Assembly: GCA_002011035.2 (NCBI GenBank)
Contig: MTLY02000001.1
Span: forward strand, 375,342-439,341
Direction: 5' to 3'
DNA from: Candidatus Hecatella orcuttiae
Lineage (GTDB): Archaea > Thermoproteota > Bathyarchaeia > Hecatellales > Hecatellaceae
DNA length: 64,000 bases
Of this stretch, positions 51,315 to 61,814 are shown piece after piece. The position numbers were made by a program, and so were the translations under genes. The notes below the pieces were generated by a model. The model was not told the origin of the DNA. It was given only the letters and a program-made list of their open reading frames with translations, and did not search any database. The first letter of the stretch is position 1; each line of letters opens with the position of its first letter.

Positions 51315-52547
51315 TTAGGTTGGCAAAGTTACTTCTCTTTTTATGATGTCTAAGATTCTTCTAACATTTTTCTCGGATGCACACATTTTCTTAATAGTTT
51401 CTCTGGCTTTTTTACCTACCTCATCTGCTGTTTTAGGATTCTCAAGTATTATCTCAAGTTTATTCGCTATTTCTTCAATATCACCCACTCCTGCAAGAAA
51501 GCCATTTTCTCCGTCGGATATAAGTTCAGAAGTCCATTTTATTCTTGTTGTAACCACTGGTTTTCCTGCCGCCATGGCTTCAATGAGCTTTATTGAAGGC
51601 GTGTCACGGTACGGTAAAGCGATGACGGTGGACGGTAACATTAATTCGTGGTACACATCATTTACTTTGCCTATTCTTATCAAGCGAGACTCCAGCTTAA
51701 ATTTTCGAATAAGCTTATTGAGGTAGTGTTCTGTTAGTCCATGGATGTTAGTAGATGCGATTACCAACTTTGCTTGCGGGTACCGATCAATAATTTTAGA
51801 GAATGCCAAGACTAGGTCGAGTACACCTCTTCCTTGCCACAGATGCCCCAAGTACGTAATTAAGCATTCGTGATTTCTTGCTTCCCAAGTTAAGGTCGGC
51901 AAATCCACATGCGGGTAAACTACGTATATATTGTTTCCTACGGGAATAAATTTTTGAATGAGCCTCTTTACATAGTTTGATGAGGCTATTATCTTTGTGA
52001 CATTTTTCAATCCCCATTTCTGTAGAATTTCTCTTCTGAATAACTCTCTGGGCAACGTATTGATGAATTGGTTAATCTTGTATGTCAGGGGTATTTTATA
52101 ACCCTTTAGAGTTTCACTGTCTCCCTTCCACCACATCCAGGGTTCTGTATATTCAAAGACATAATGAACAGTCGGGATACCTGTTAACCTGCCTAGCAAT
52201 GCGGCGAATACAGCTGAAAACGATGTACCACATGTATAAATCACATCCAAATTTAGCTTTCTTAAAATTCTGGCAGCTTTGGAAATTATTTCAGGAGAAA
52301 ACACTCCAGAAAAATAAGATATTTCTTTGCGATCTAAAAAGGTTCGGCTAAAAGGTGTTATTACACCTGTCAAAGAGGATATTGTATAGAGACCTCCATT
52401 TTCTACGGATGTTTTTCCTTCAGCTAACACTGTCACTTCGTTTCCTAGTTTTGCAAACCATTCCACTTGGTTTTTTAAAAGAACCATGTACGACGGTGAG
52501 TTAGGTCTTGGTGTCAAATATGCAGATTCAAAAACCCCTATCCTCAA
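51315..52547 (-). CDS. Family 4 glycosyltransferase (GT-B)
   Basis: 410 residues: MRIGVFESAYLTPRPNSPSY at the start, YLGHLWQGRGVLDLVLAFSK, and LIEAMAAGKPVVTTRIKWTS. The usual first Glu of the EX7E motif is replaced by an Asp-Thr-Pro-Ser context (ALPYRDTPSIKLIEAMAAG). Paralogue of the GT4 at 53447-54622, sharing the same WRG/YRD pattern. Confidence 0.87.
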   Translation of the reverse strand: MRIGVFESAYLTPRPNSPSYMVLLKNQVEWFAKLGNEVTVLAEGKTSVENGGLYTISSLTGVITPFSRTFLDRKEISYFSGVFSPEIISKAARILRKLNLDVIYTCGTSFSAVFAALLGRLTGIPTVHYVFEYTEPWMWWKGDSETLKGYKIPLTYKINQFINTLPRELFRREILQKWGLKNVTKIIASSNYVKRLIQKFIPVGNNIYVVYPHVDLPTLTWEARNHECLITYLGHLWQGRGVLDLVLAFSKIIDRYPQAKLVIASTNIHGLTEHYLNKLIRKFKLESRLIRIGKVNDVYHELMLPSTVIALPYRDTPSIKLIEAMAAGKPVVTTRIKWTSELISDGENGFLAGVGDIEEIANKLEIILENPKTADEVGKKARETIKKMCASEKNVRRILDIIKREVTLPT

Positions 52548-52661
52548 AGCCGCTCACCATTCAGAGAAAATCTGTTCTTTACATTACCTGAAAATCTTAA
52601 GATTTAATGCGTATCTCACACTCGGCACTAACAATCTTTGCATGATTTATACCAGTCATCT

Positions 52662-53438
52662 TTATGAAGTTTTTAGTGTTTGAGGGGCTGGAACATCAAT
52701 GTTTTTTGTTATCAAAACGAACTTTCTTGTGGCGTATCTTCTTAAAAATGGAAGCTGCGAAAAGAGACTGTCAAATAATTTTAGGGGCTTGAGTAATATT
52801 TCTGGAATTTTGTCGTAAAGTGTAAGACCTAATAGGAAAGCGCTTGCGGATCCTCGTATAGACAATTCGGCGTCATTTATACAACCTTGTAGTTCTTTGA
52901 GATTAGTAAAATCTCCACGCTTTTCCTTTTGAGCCCCTATAAGCGCTAGTAAGCTTTCACTATCATAATAGTCGAAGACCATGAAGCCTCTTGAATTTAA
53001 TACTCTACTCACTTCTTTAAAGACCACGTATTTGTTTGATAGATGAGAAATTAGCCGTATACTGATTACACCATTAAAGGAAGCTTGTTTAAACGGCAAA
53101 TACCTAGCATCACCTAATACTAGATCCACATTCGGCTTCAAGCTTCTAAAAACCATATTTAAATTTTTTTTAGCCATGCTTAACATAGCCAAAGAAGAGT
53201 CAAGGCCGATATAATTATTCACGGATTTGTTGTTCATTAAATTAAATCCAAATGCACCACTCCCTATCCCTAATTCGACGACCACCTCTTTAGAATTGAC
53301 TTTTTCCATAAGTTGACTTACCGCTTTAACCTCTGTTTCTATGACCACAAGGCCGCGAAGACTGACGCGTTCTTCAATGTATTTCTTTGCTTTGCTTATT
53401 GAGGTATAAGCCTTGGAGTAGGGCTCCATCGTCTTCAA
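52662..53438 (-). CDS. Class I SAM-dependent methyltransferase
   Basis: 258 residues: VVVELGIGSGAFGFNLMNNK is the SAM motif, VISIRLISHLSNKYVVFKEV and VLNSRGFMVFDYYDSESLLA follow. It is 8 nt downstream of a GT4 gene, suggesting sugar or acceptor methylation. The C-terminal ~70 residues are less typical and hydrophobic in part. Confidence 0.83.
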   Translation of the reverse strand: MKTMEPYSKAYTSISKAKKYIEERVSLRGLVVIETEVKAVSQLMEKVNSKEVVVELGIGSGAFGFNLMNNKSVNNYIGLDSSLAMLSMAKKNLNMVFRSLKPNVDLVLGDARYLPFKQASFNGVISIRLISHLSNKYVVFKEVSRVLNSRGFMVFDYYDSESLLALIGAQKEKRGDFTNLKELQGCINDAELSIRGSASAFLLGLTLYDKIPEILLKPLKLFDSLFSQLPFLRRYATRKFVLITKNIDVPAPQTLKTS

Positions 53439-53446
53439 CCTATTAG

Positions 53447-54622
53447 TTAAGCCCTTGCTACTTCTTTAATTATTTTCAGCATTTCTTTAATGACTAAGTT
53501 CCAATTGCACATTGCCAAGATTCGTTCTCTCGCTCTTTTACCAATTTCTTGAGCTGATTCGGTGTGTAGCAAAGTCATTCTGATCTTCTGGACTAATGCC
53601 TTTATATCCATAACGTCTATAAGAAAGCCTGTTTCACCATCTTTGATAAATTCTTGAATTCCGCCCAGCTTCGTAGTAATTACTGGTTTACCAGTAGCCA
53701 TAGCCTCCAGAATAGTTAAAGGTGGATCTAAAACGTAACTTCGGAAAGGTAAACAGATAGTAGTCGAAGGCATTAAAATTTCTCGATATATATCATTACA
53801 AAAGCCTTTCCATATAATTTTTGAATTGAGGTTCAAATTGTTTATTATTCTTTCACAATAATGTTTAGTAACGGGGTCATCCCGCGGAGAAGCTATCATT
53901 AATCTTACATTATGTTTTTCTTTAGCAACCTGTGAAAAAGCTGTTATTACATCTAGGGGACCTCTCCACATAGCCAAAGCTCCAAAATAGGTCAGAGTAT
54001 ATTTCGAGGACGCAAAAATATCTGTTACTAAGTTTGGTATATAAATTCCTGGCGGTATTATTTTTATGTTAAGAAGATTAGGGGTTATTTTTTGTAAAAT
54101 ACATTTAATATATTTAGACGTGACTACTAATTGAGTTACATTAGATAGACTCCATTTAAGAATAAATTTAAAAGAATGAATCTTGTTATCGAATAGATTT
54201 GGTGTTTTAATTTTTTTAAACAACATAAAAGCAGATAAAAACTCATTAATTGATGTTGGATAATTTATTGTATCAATATGATGAATAACAGGCACGTTTG
54301 TTAATTTTTCTAAAAGTGCTGAAATAATGCTGAATGATATAGAATTGCGGACATAAATAACATCAAATTTTTCTTTTTTAATTATTTTTGAGATTTCAAT
54401 AAATGATTGTAATTTTTCATTATATAATCCTTTTTTTAAATATTTTATTTGAAAAACATTTAAGATGTCGTTTGAAATCGGAAATTTTCCTCGTTCTGTT
54501 AATATGATAATATCAGAATGGGGAAGATGTTCCATAAGATGCAATATGGTACTGAGTAATTGTTTATTGGTTCCATAAACAACATCCTGTAATATTCCTG
54601 GCGCAACGATTCCTATTTTCAT
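53447..54622 (-). CDS. Family 4 glycosyltransferase (GT-B)
   Basis: 391 residues: YFGALAMWRGPLDVITAFSQ and CLPFRSYVLDPPLTILEAMA, then TGKPVITTKLGGIQEFIKDG, the donor-binding C-terminal domain. It overlaps the large membrane protein gene by 4 nt (ATGA), so the two are coupled. Close relative of the GT4 at 51315-52547. Confidence 0.88.
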   Translation of the reverse strand: MKIGIVAPGILQDVVYGTNKQLLSTILHLMEHLPHSDIIILTERGKFPISNDILNVFQIKYLKKGLYNEKLQSFIEISKIIKKEKFDVIYVRNSISFSIISALLEKLTNVPVIHHIDTINYPTSINEFLSAFMLFKKIKTPNLFDNKIHSFKFILKWSLSNVTQLVVTSKYIKCILQKITPNLLNIKIIPPGIYIPNLVTDIFASSKYTLTYFGALAMWRGPLDVITAFSQVAKEKHNVRLMIASPRDDPVTKHYCERIINNLNLNSKIIWKGFCNDIYREILMPSTTICLPFRSYVLDPPLTILEAMATGKPVITTKLGGIQEFIKDGETGFLIDVMDIKALVQKIRMTLLHTESAQEIGKRARERILAMCNWNLVIKEMLKIIKEVARA

Positions 54623-57600
54623 CTTTTGCCCTTAACAAGATTTAGAATTTTTTTAAAAAAATTAGTTGGAATAGATATTAATAGTGTTAAAACACTAAAT
54701 GATACGAATGACATGTAAAACCCAAATTCGTATAATAGTTGCTTATCAAATTTTAAATACATGTCGAAAGTTCCTGTTTTATTGATAAAAAAGATATTGC
54801 CAAAAGAATACGCAGGATAACTTTTTATGTAAGTTTCGTTATTTAAATAAATTTTCCATGAAGGATTATATCTTTCAGAGAAGAATACATAAAAAGGTTC
54901 AGATGCTCTGGCAGAGATCACGTAGTTTGTTGGGTTAATTTTTTGCGCTCTAAAGTCTGCCGGTTTAGAAGTTTGGGGTCTAAACGATGATTCTATTATT
55001 GTAAGTTGATCTAAATATATAATATTTTTTTTATCAGGTTTAAATTGTATTTTAAAATGGCCTTCATACAAATGTAATTCTCCGATTTTGTACCATTCAT
55101 ATTTGGATGTAGAATTTAATCGAATTGTAAATTTATGGTGGTTGTTGACCTCGACATTCACAGTAGATGGAATTTCACTCAAGCATCTCACGTACAGATT
55201 ATAGAAACCTTGTTTTGGGATATATAGAGAATAGCTGAACGGCATTTCCTTAACAGAAAAAGCAAACCCTTCGCTTGTGTTTACTCCGTAATCTTCTGAA
55301 AGCATTATCCCCGTAACACCCACTCCTCCTTCATCAAGAAACCAACTTCCGGCTTCATACTTTGCGATCCTTATCTTTGCCACATCAGAGAGGTTTGCTG
55401 GATTATGCCAGAAAACATCGGGTTCTTTCAATGGTAAAATAAGTTCTTTCCAGCCAAACCAGTTTTCGATTAGTCGCCATTCCTGAGCTTGGCCTAGCGA
55501 GTCTTCAATTCGGATAGTTAACCGTTCACCTGTGTTTTTTCCATACCACCATAATGAAAGGAAATCGTAACCACTCCAATCTTCAGATGGGGAGTATGTA
55601 TGATCCATTGCCGCATAAGTATAATTACCACCAGAAGGAACTGTAAACTTAAATGCTTTATCTCCCTTTTTTACTATTACTGTTTCAGTTGTTATTGCAG
55701 GAGCACCAAGCTTTCCCTCAGATCCGCCGAATGAAATAGTCCAAAACTCCGCATTCTCATCATCCCATTTTGCGGTGAAGAGAGATTTCTTTAACTTAAT
55801 ATCATCTTGAACCGACCCCATTTCAGAAAATAAAATTATCTGCTTATTTAGCATTATTTCAGTAACTAATTTTTTTGCTTCCTCAACGGCTTCTTTCGGA
55901 ACAACAACTACATTCGTAATAGCATTTTCTCCTTTTTCACTTTCAATTGCAAGTATATGATTGCCGTAATTTAAATTGACATCTCCTACGTGCGCCCATC
56001 TAAAACCCGCGTCAGCTATTCTTTTTGTTCTAATTTCTTTAATTTTTAAATCATCGATGTAAAACTTAATTTTTGATGCTTCGGGACCAAAGTAAAGTTT
56101 TGAGTAAACTTCATAGACCCCTTTTTGTTCTACATAAAATGGAATACGCAAAGTAGAAGGGACAAATGTAAAAGCTACATGTTCTAATTGTGCTTGGTAA
56201 CGCCATTTATACCAAATCCAACCTGTAAAACTCCATCCTTCATCTGGAGAAAATTCTGAGACATAGTGAATAGGGTAAAAAAGGTATTTTTTTGATGCTG
56301 CAGCTAAAATTATATCAAAAAAATGGCCATCTTGAATTATAACTGCAACATTTGGAAGATTAGCAAGGGTAATAAGATCATTTTTTGTTAATTGTTGCAC
56401 GAAAATTAAACCTAAATCATCTAGTTTTAATCCGTCTAAATAACTAAGGCTGATTAAACCATCAAGATCCCCTGCGAATAAACCAATACGACTAATAGGA
56501 AAGGTATGGCCTTGGAATCTTTTATTAACAAAAATTTGTATAGAATCTATTAAGCTAAGTTGCGTTAAGTCTTTCTGCTGTTTTATAGTATTGATAATTT
56601 TTTTATTAGTAAACTCCATTTCGGGAAATTCTAGCGCCCATCCATGGTCTGTTGCTGTTGTGCGTTTATTTAGGTCTAGAATAATATATTTAACGGCTGC
56701 TAAGTTAAGAAGTTCAGCCAAGTATTCTGTTCGATTTTCATACAATGTTTTAATTAAAAACCTTTCAAATGGCGGAGAATTTACCTTCCCGTAATATATA
56801 AAATCTCTGCCTATATATCTGGACATCATGTCATAGCCGGGAGTTGGGCTATATTTTGCGTCATTATATAACGTGGGATAGGGTGCAGGTAATGTAAAAA
56901 CTCTGAAATCGTCGGGTTCGGTGGAAAGCCAATGTAATAACTGTTCATATTTTTCTCCGAATTCATATGTTTGCATTCTACCACCAAAGTTGCCAGTAAA
57001 AAATGGATAAGCATAAGTAGAAATGCTACTTATGAAAATTAAGAATATGATAAGTAATGAAATAATCTTAATTTTGCCATCAGGTTTTAAAGTAGCAATT
57101 CTATTATGATTTCTTATTAAAACTACACGCTTAATTAATTTATAGAGGTAATGTTTGAATGTTTCAGATGATAATCCTAAGAGAACAGCTAGCCCTAAAC
57201 TTTGTAGAGGATACCACTTTTCGACGCTTCTAAAGATCTGTAAGAATGGAATAGATTCTAATATTAAGAACCATAAAGATCCAAGTATTCCCTTTGTCGC
57301 TGAAACTAAAGTAACACCCAAAACTGTTAAAGTAGCAAAAAAAATAATTCTACAATCCTTCTTGGAAAATAAAAGAATAGAAAAAGCAAAAATTACTGGA
57401 ATAAAACTTAAAAGTTGCCATATAGGCGCATCCCTAACTACGAGGGTAAAATAGCCAAGGTGTGTACCTATAAATCGTAGGACTTCATTAGGCTCATATC
57501 CTTCTGAGATAAAAAATCTCATAGGAATATATCCTAACTGAGCTGATATTATTTGCGCTCCCTTGCTTTGGAATATATCTACAATAAAGGGAACAGTCCA

Positions 57601-58380
57601 GTAAGCTTGAATTAAAAACGGAGCAAATAATATGATGAATGTGTTTCTCATGCTCTTTAAGAAGTAATCTTTATTTCTCTTAGCTAAACCGCTATAGATA
57701 AAACAGAATAGTAAGAGCATTATTGATATGACAAAATAATTTGTAATCCGCATACTTGCAATAGCTGACAGTATGCAAGTTAGTAGAAGACACTTAAATT
57801 TATGACTTCCTTCAAGAGAGCATGCGAAAAAAGCGAGGACTAAAGGCAGCAATGCGTAGGTTAATACCATACCAAGATGACCTACTGCGAATTTGTTGAA
57901 AATATCAGGTGTCATCATGTAGAAGACCCCTGCTATAATTGATGAGGAAATCGTGACTTTCATTTGTCTGCATAGATAAAACATGGAATATCCAGCTAAA
58001 ACCATCGCAAATATGCTGACAAATTTAGAGATAGCTTCACCATCCATGCCGAGCAGGGATAGAGAGTAAAGAAATAGCTTATAGTAAAGCCCTGACGAGA
58101 AATGCTCGCTTCCGAAAGAGCCCATTGTACCGCCCCAAACGTAGAGGTCCTCTTCGAACAGTTGCTTAAATTGAATCGAGAATGGCGGGATATTCCATTC
58201 GCCCTCCATAGTGATAACACCAGGGGAAGTGATTACCTTCCGAAACGTGATGAAAGATATGCCTAGAAAAAAGGAGAATACACCTAGATTCTGAACAAAC
58301 GCCCTCATTAATACTTTCTTTTCTAACATTTCTAGATTCTTTCTTTTCGAATATTCAATACAATAGTCTCTCCGCAACAT
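54619..58380 (-). CDS. Large GT-C-like membrane protein with carbohydrate-binding-like modules
   Basis: 1253 residues. Residues ~25-450 hold about a dozen membrane spans like AftD/YfhO GT-C proteins (YSMFYLCRQMKVTISSSIIA, IIFLIFISSISTYAYPFFTG). A soluble region follows (YEQLLHWLSTEPDDFRVFTL, AVKYIILDLN). Then come three jelly-roll-like modules at ~745-850 (GVYEVYSKLYFGPEASKIKF), ~890-1040 (YDFLSLWWYGKNTGERLTIR), and ~1055-1140 (GFYNLYVRCLSEIPSTVNVE). A last segment resembles YfhO ends, and a final membrane span lies near 1210-1235. It probably transfers sugars outside the membrane while binding glycan. It is far longer than its 699-residue relative. Confidence 0.75.
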   Translation of the reverse strand: MLRRDYCIEYSKRKNLEMLEKKVLMRAFVQNLGVFSFFLGISFITFRKVITSPGVITMEGEWNIPPFSIQFKQLFEEDLYVWGGTMGSFGSEHFSSGLYYKLFLYSLSLLGMDGEAISKFVSIFAMVLAGYSMFYLCRQMKVTISSSIIAGVFYMMTPDIFNKFAVGHLGMVLTYALLPLVLAFFACSLEGSHKFKCLLLTCILSAIASMRITNYFVISIMLLLFCFIYSGLAKRNKDYFLKSMRNTFIILFAPFLIQAYWTVPFIVDIFQSKGAQIISAQLGYIPMRFFISEGYEPNEVLRFIGTHLGYFTLVVRDAPIWQLLSFIPVIFAFSILLFSKKDCRIIFFATLTVLGVTLVSATKGILGSLWFLILESIPFLQIFRSVEKWYPLQSLGLAVLLGLSSETFKHYLYKLIKRVVLIRNHNRIATLKPDGKIKIISLLIIFLIFISSISTYAYPFFTGNFGGRMQTYEFGEKYEQLLHWLSTEPDDFRVFTLPAPYPTLYNDAKYSPTPGYDMMSRYIGRDFIYYGKVNSPPFERFLIKTLYENRTEYLAELLNLAAVKYIILDLNKRTTATDHGWALEFPEMEFTNKKIINTIKQQKDLTQLSLIDSIQIFVNKRFQGHTFPISRIGLFAGDLDGLISLSYLDGLKLDDLGLIFVQQLTKNDLITLANLPNVAVIIQDGHFFDIILAAASKKYLFYPIHYVSEFSPDEGWSFTGWIWYKWRYQAQLEHVAFTFVPSTLRIPFYVEQKGVYEVYSKLYFGPEASKIKFYIDDLKIKEIRTKRIADAGFRWAHVGDVNLNYGNHILAIESEKGENAITNVVVVPKEAVEEAKKLVTEIMLNKQIILFSEMGSVQDDIKLKKSLFTAKWDDENAEFWTISFGGSEGKLGAPAITTETVIVKKGDKAFKFTVPSGGNYTYAAMDHTYSPSEDWSGYDFLSLWWYGKNTGERLTIRIEDSLGQAQEWRLIENWFGWKELILPLKEPDVFWHNPANLSDVAKIRIAKYEAGSWFLDEGGVGVTGIMLSEDYGVNTSEGFAFSVKEMPFSYSLYIPKQGFYNLYVRCLSEIPSTVNVEVNNHHKFTIRLNSTSKYEWYKIGELHLYEGHFKIQFKPDKKNIIYLDQLTIIESSFRPQTSKPADFRAQKINPTNYVISARASEPFYVFFSERYNPSWKIYLNNETYIKSYPAYSFGNIFFINKTGTFDMYLKFDKQLLYEFGFYMSFVSFSVLTLLISIPTNFFKKILNLVKGKR

Positions 58381-58402
58381 GATGTCAAAAACTTGATTTT
58401 TC

Positions 58403-59596
58403 TCAACTAAAAACTCCGCCTGCTTCTACACCCAATTTAATTAGGTTTAACTCCCTTTCCGCTGTAACCTCCCAATCATATTGTTCTGCTATCTTTTTTG
58501 CTTTTTCGCCTATTCCAGCTCGCAGTTTCTCGTCTGAAAGAAGATTTAATACCGCTCCCGAGAAAGCTTTTTTGTTGCCTACTGGAATTTTGATTATTGC
58601 ATCTCTAAAGACCTTATAAGCCGGCAAATCATAAGCCACCACAGGCAATCCACAGGCCATAGCTTCGCATACCGCAATACCCCAACCCTCCTCATAACTC
58701 GGGAAAATAAAGATCTTGCATGTCTTAAGAAAAGCATACTTCTCATCCTCAGGCAATACCCCAAGCAATTTAATGTTTTTCTTAAGCCCTTCTATTTCAA
58801 TCTTTTTTCTTAACTGTGAGACATATTTTTCTAACTCAGTTCCGATGATTAGTAATTGTGCATTAGGATAGCTCCGACATACAATCTTCCAAATATCGAT
58901 CAAATCAAAAGCCTTAAATGGCGATAATCTTCCGAGAAAACATGCATCATATTTCTTCTCTTCTTTATTAACTCGACGGATTCTTTTAATATCTATGCCT
59001 TGCTGCATAATCCTAATTCTCTCCATCGATACTCCTAACCTTGATACCTGTTTCTTGTCACGGGGGTTTATGAAAACAAGATTAGCATTTTTCTTTATTA
59101 ACATAAGACTGACATTTTGGGAGATCCAGGTAAGAAGACTTGGTAGAAAGGGATGATATTTATTTCTTTCCAAAGGTTTGGGTTCTAAGTGGTGAATGTA
59201 AACAATTAATTTAGAAAATGGAAATCTTCTAGAAATCATTACGGCAGGTAAAATATTGACTAAGAAGTGGGAGAACGTGCATATTATGTGAAAATTTTCA
59301 CGTAACCCGAATGAGAAAAATGAGAAGAGTGACTTTACCATACGGATAAGATAGAGTATGGCAAGCCCGATAATGGTCTTACATAAAATTTTTTCAAAAG
59401 GGACTGAGACTATATGGGTTTTCATACTAATGCCATACCACTTAACAATTTCAGCTCCAGTTTCACTTGTTAATAAAGTACTATCATAATTATAATCTCT
59501 GAGCCGCTTGCATACCTCAAGCATGTGCCGGTCTCCACCACTCACAAAGCTAGCAAAAAGAGGGTAAACAGAAAGATCAATAATTAATATTCTCAA
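58403..59596 (-). CDS. Family 4 glycosyltransferase (GT-B)
   Basis: 397 residues: ACFLGRLSPFKAFDLIDIWK and PSYEEGWGIAVCEAMACGLP with a complete EX7E motif, plus a long hydrophobic mid-section (IIGLAILYLIRMVKSLFSFF) suggesting membrane association. It is a retaining GT-B enzyme. It lies 22 nt upstream of the large membrane protein gene. Confidence 0.9.
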   Translation of the reverse strand: MRILIIDLSVYPLFASFVSGGDRHMLEVCKRLRDYNYDSTLLTSETGAEIVKWYGISMKTHIVSVPFEKILCKTIIGLAILYLIRMVKSLFSFFSFGLRENFHIICTFSHFLVNILPAVMISRRFPFSKLIVYIHHLEPKPLERNKYHPFLPSLLTWISQNVSLMLIKKNANLVFINPRDKKQVSRLGVSMERIRIMQQGIDIKRIRRVNKEEKKYDACFLGRLSPFKAFDLIDIWKIVCRSYPNAQLLIIGTELEKYVSQLRKKIEIEGLKKNIKLLGVLPEDEKYAFLKTCKIFIFPSYEEGWGIAVCEAMACGLPVVAYDLPAYKVFRDAIIKIPVGNKKAFSGAVLNLLSDEKLRAGIGEKAKKIAEQYDWEVTAERELNLIKLGVEAGGVFS

Positions 59597-59772
59597 GTTA
59601 CTATTTCACTTTCTTCAAATTATAAATCAGGGTGATTTAAAAATTCCCTTTCTATAATGTTTTCGGTTGAAATCATATATGATCCCACCCCTGAATACGC
59701 TAAAACCATAGCCGAAATCAAATTTTGAATCAGAGTATAAAAATTAATCATTTATATTTTGCAACAAATAAA
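59597..59772. other. AT-rich spacer, no gene seen
   Basis: 176 nt of very AT-rich DNA between a GT4 and a methyltransferase gene on the minus strand. A 23-codon plus-strand frame (from ATG ~59658) is too short and isolated to call. Several A/T runs could act as minus-strand TATA boxes for the GT4 gene. Confidence 0.3.
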
Positions 59773-60630
59773 TTACTTTCTCCCGATGACAATAACACAG
59801 CTACTTAATCCAAGCTTTTTCAGCGGATTGTCTAAAAAAGCTATTACTCTGAGAAAACGTAGAAAAACTTTCTGATATATTTGGGTCCAAGGCTTTCTTA
59901 TTAATAGCTGACTAAATTTTGGAAGTATTATAAGGTCAAAAATAGCACTTATAAAAACAAAAATATATGCTTCTCCTTCAATCTGCAAACCATTTTTTAC
60001 AAAATAACTTTTAATCTCATAGATACTATAATACCGATTTTTTGAATGACCCATAGCTCTAAAATACCCTGGTAATAACATTTCATAAATCTTACGAAAG
60101 GGATACCTCCTATTAACAGTATAAAGGAAAATCTTACCCCCGTTTTTTAGAATCCTTGATGCCTCAGATAAACTAGCTTCAGGATTATCTACGTGTTCCA
60201 AGACCATTGAATGAATGACTGCATCAAAACATTCACTATTAAACGGTAAATGGTTTACATCCGCAACAACAATATGAAATGAGCCGGAAAAATTCGATCT
60301 GGATGCATTTTTTTTAGCGCGTTTTAAACCTCTCACTGATAGATCTACACCAACAGAAAAGCAAGATATATTAAACGCGTAGATGCAAGTGAGAGGTTGA
60401 TCACCGCAGCCTATATCCAAAACTGAAGAGGAATTCCTTAATTCAAGTCTATTAAACATTTTTGCTATTTCAAAGTCACTAATATTAAAACGATCTTTGT
60501 AAAATCTTGACCAGTAACTTTCCCACGCCCACTTTATATACTTCCTATCAAAGAAGGCTTTTTGAGATTTCTTAATGTCAGAAATATTTTTATGTCTCGT
60601 GTACTTATCCACCTTTGTAGCTTTCTTCAA
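59773..60630 (-). CDS. Class I SAM-dependent methyltransferase
   Basis: 285 residues: SSVLDIGCGDQPLTCIYAFN (SAM motif I) and FDAVIHSMVLEHVDNPEASL, then ILKNGGKIFLYTVNRRYPFR, typical of UbiE/COQ5-like enzymes. The N-terminal ~45 residues are charged and atypical (FFDRKYIKWAWESYWSRFYK). It overlaps the GT4 stop by 26 nt and ends the operon before a 176-nt spacer. Confidence 0.85.
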   Translation of the reverse strand: MKKATKVDKYTRHKNISDIKKSQKAFFDRKYIKWAWESYWSRFYKDRFNISDFEIAKMFNRLELRNSSSVLDIGCGDQPLTCIYAFNISCFSVGVDLSVRGLKRAKKNASRSNFSGSFHIVVADVNHLPFNSECFDAVIHSMVLEHVDNPEASLSEASRILKNGGKIFLYTVNRRYPFRKIYEMLLPGYFRAMGHSKNRYYSIYEIKSYFVKNGLQIEGEAYIFVFISAIFDLIILPKFSQLLIRKPWTQIYQKVFLRFLRVIAFLDNPLKKLGLSSCVIVIGRK

Positions 60631-61762
60631 TTATTTTTGCATTACGTTCACTAAATAACATCTCTGCAAATTTCCTACAGTTTTTACTCATTTGTAATAA
60701 TTCATTCCGATTTTTAAAGAAATATATAATTTGACTTTTAATTTTATCAACATCCGGCTCAACAAGCACACTAACAGATGGCTCTAAGATTTCAGAAATT
60801 CCGCTTCTGTTAGTAGCTATGACAGGTGTACCACAAGAGAGAGCTTCAGGGAGAACCCTACCAAAAGGTTCATCATATATCGAGGGAACAACTACAAGAT
60901 CTGCGGCGTTATAACAGATAGCTAAATGTTTTTCGCCGACATTCCCTAAATAAATTACATTTTTATAAAAATTGGATCTTAACATATCTTTTACCAGAGG
61001 GCCTTCACCGATAAAGACAAAGTATACGTTTTTTTCGCAACTAAACTCCTTGGCAATATCAATTAATAATCTAACACCTTTTATCTCCACAAGACGCCCA
61101 ACAAAAAGTACAATAAATTTATCATTCCAACCGAGCTTTCTTTTACACCAGATTTTATCTAATGGTTTAAATACTTCTTGGTTAACCCAGTGTGTGAAAA
61201 CTTTAATTTTTTTATTATCTAATCCTATATAAGTTAATTCTTTTTTCGACCTATTAGATAAAGTTAATATAGTATTAAAAGAGTTTAAAATTGTTTTTAA
61301 CATTTTAATAAGTATAGGTTTTTTATCTACATTATAAATAGTGTGAAGACTAATAATAGTTCTTTTTTTAAAAAACTTAACAAGTATCTTAACAATGAAA
61401 GCACTAATAATGCCATGCGCATGAATAACATCAATTTTTTTATGATATTTAAGCATAAAAAATAAGGAGTAAATCAGTAACATCGGTGCAAAATAAAGAA
61501 ACTTAAGCTGAGGATAAGATTCCAGTTTATAAAATAAGTGACCAAACAAATAAACTCTATGGATTTCTAAATTACTTTTTCTTTCGATTCTTTCACCTAA
61601 TACTTTTGTTATTGTAGGTTGAGGAGCAATTACATAAACTCGATAATTACGCTTTATTAAATAATTACAAAGATCATCTAGATGAGTTTCCAATCCTCCA
61701 ATATTCGGCCTAAAACCAGTAGTAATAAATAAAATAGTTTTTAAAAAGGTATTAGAGGACAA
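60605..61762 (-). CDS. Family 4 glycosyltransferase (GT-B)
   Basis: 385 residues: FITTGFRPNIGGLETHLDDL, VLFVGRLVEIKGVRLLIDIA, and PSIYDEPFGRVLPEALSCGT, a full EX7E motif. This is the best-conserved GT4 of the cluster. GGLETHL is the usual N-terminal donor/acceptor site. It lies upstream of, and overlaps, the methyltransferase gene. Confidence 0.92.
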   Translation of the reverse strand: MSSNTFLKTILFITTGFRPNIGGLETHLDDLCNYLIKRNYRVYVIAPQPTITKVLGERIERKSNLEIHRVYLFGHLFYKLESYPQLKFLYFAPMLLIYSLFFMLKYHKKIDVIHAHGIISAFIVKILVKFFKKRTIISLHTIYNVDKKPILIKMLKTILNSFNTILTLSNRSKKELTYIGLDNKKIKVFTHWVNQEVFKPLDKIWCKRKLGWNDKFIVLFVGRLVEIKGVRLLIDIAKEFSCEKNVYFVFIGEGPLVKDMLRSNFYKNVIYLGNVGEKHLAICYNAADLVVVPSIYDEPFGRVLPEALSCGTPVIATNRSGISEILEPSVSVLVEPDVDKIKSQIIYFFKNRNELLQMSKNCRKFAEMLFSERNAKIIEESYKGG

Positions 61763-61814
61763 CTTTTTTCTTTCTCTCCTGTGTAGATGAAGTTTCCCCT
61801 TTAAAAAGACCTAT

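Noticed and set aside
59658-59729. 23-codon plus-strand ORF in an AT-rich spacer
   Set aside because: Too short, isolated, and without motif or ribosome-binding site.
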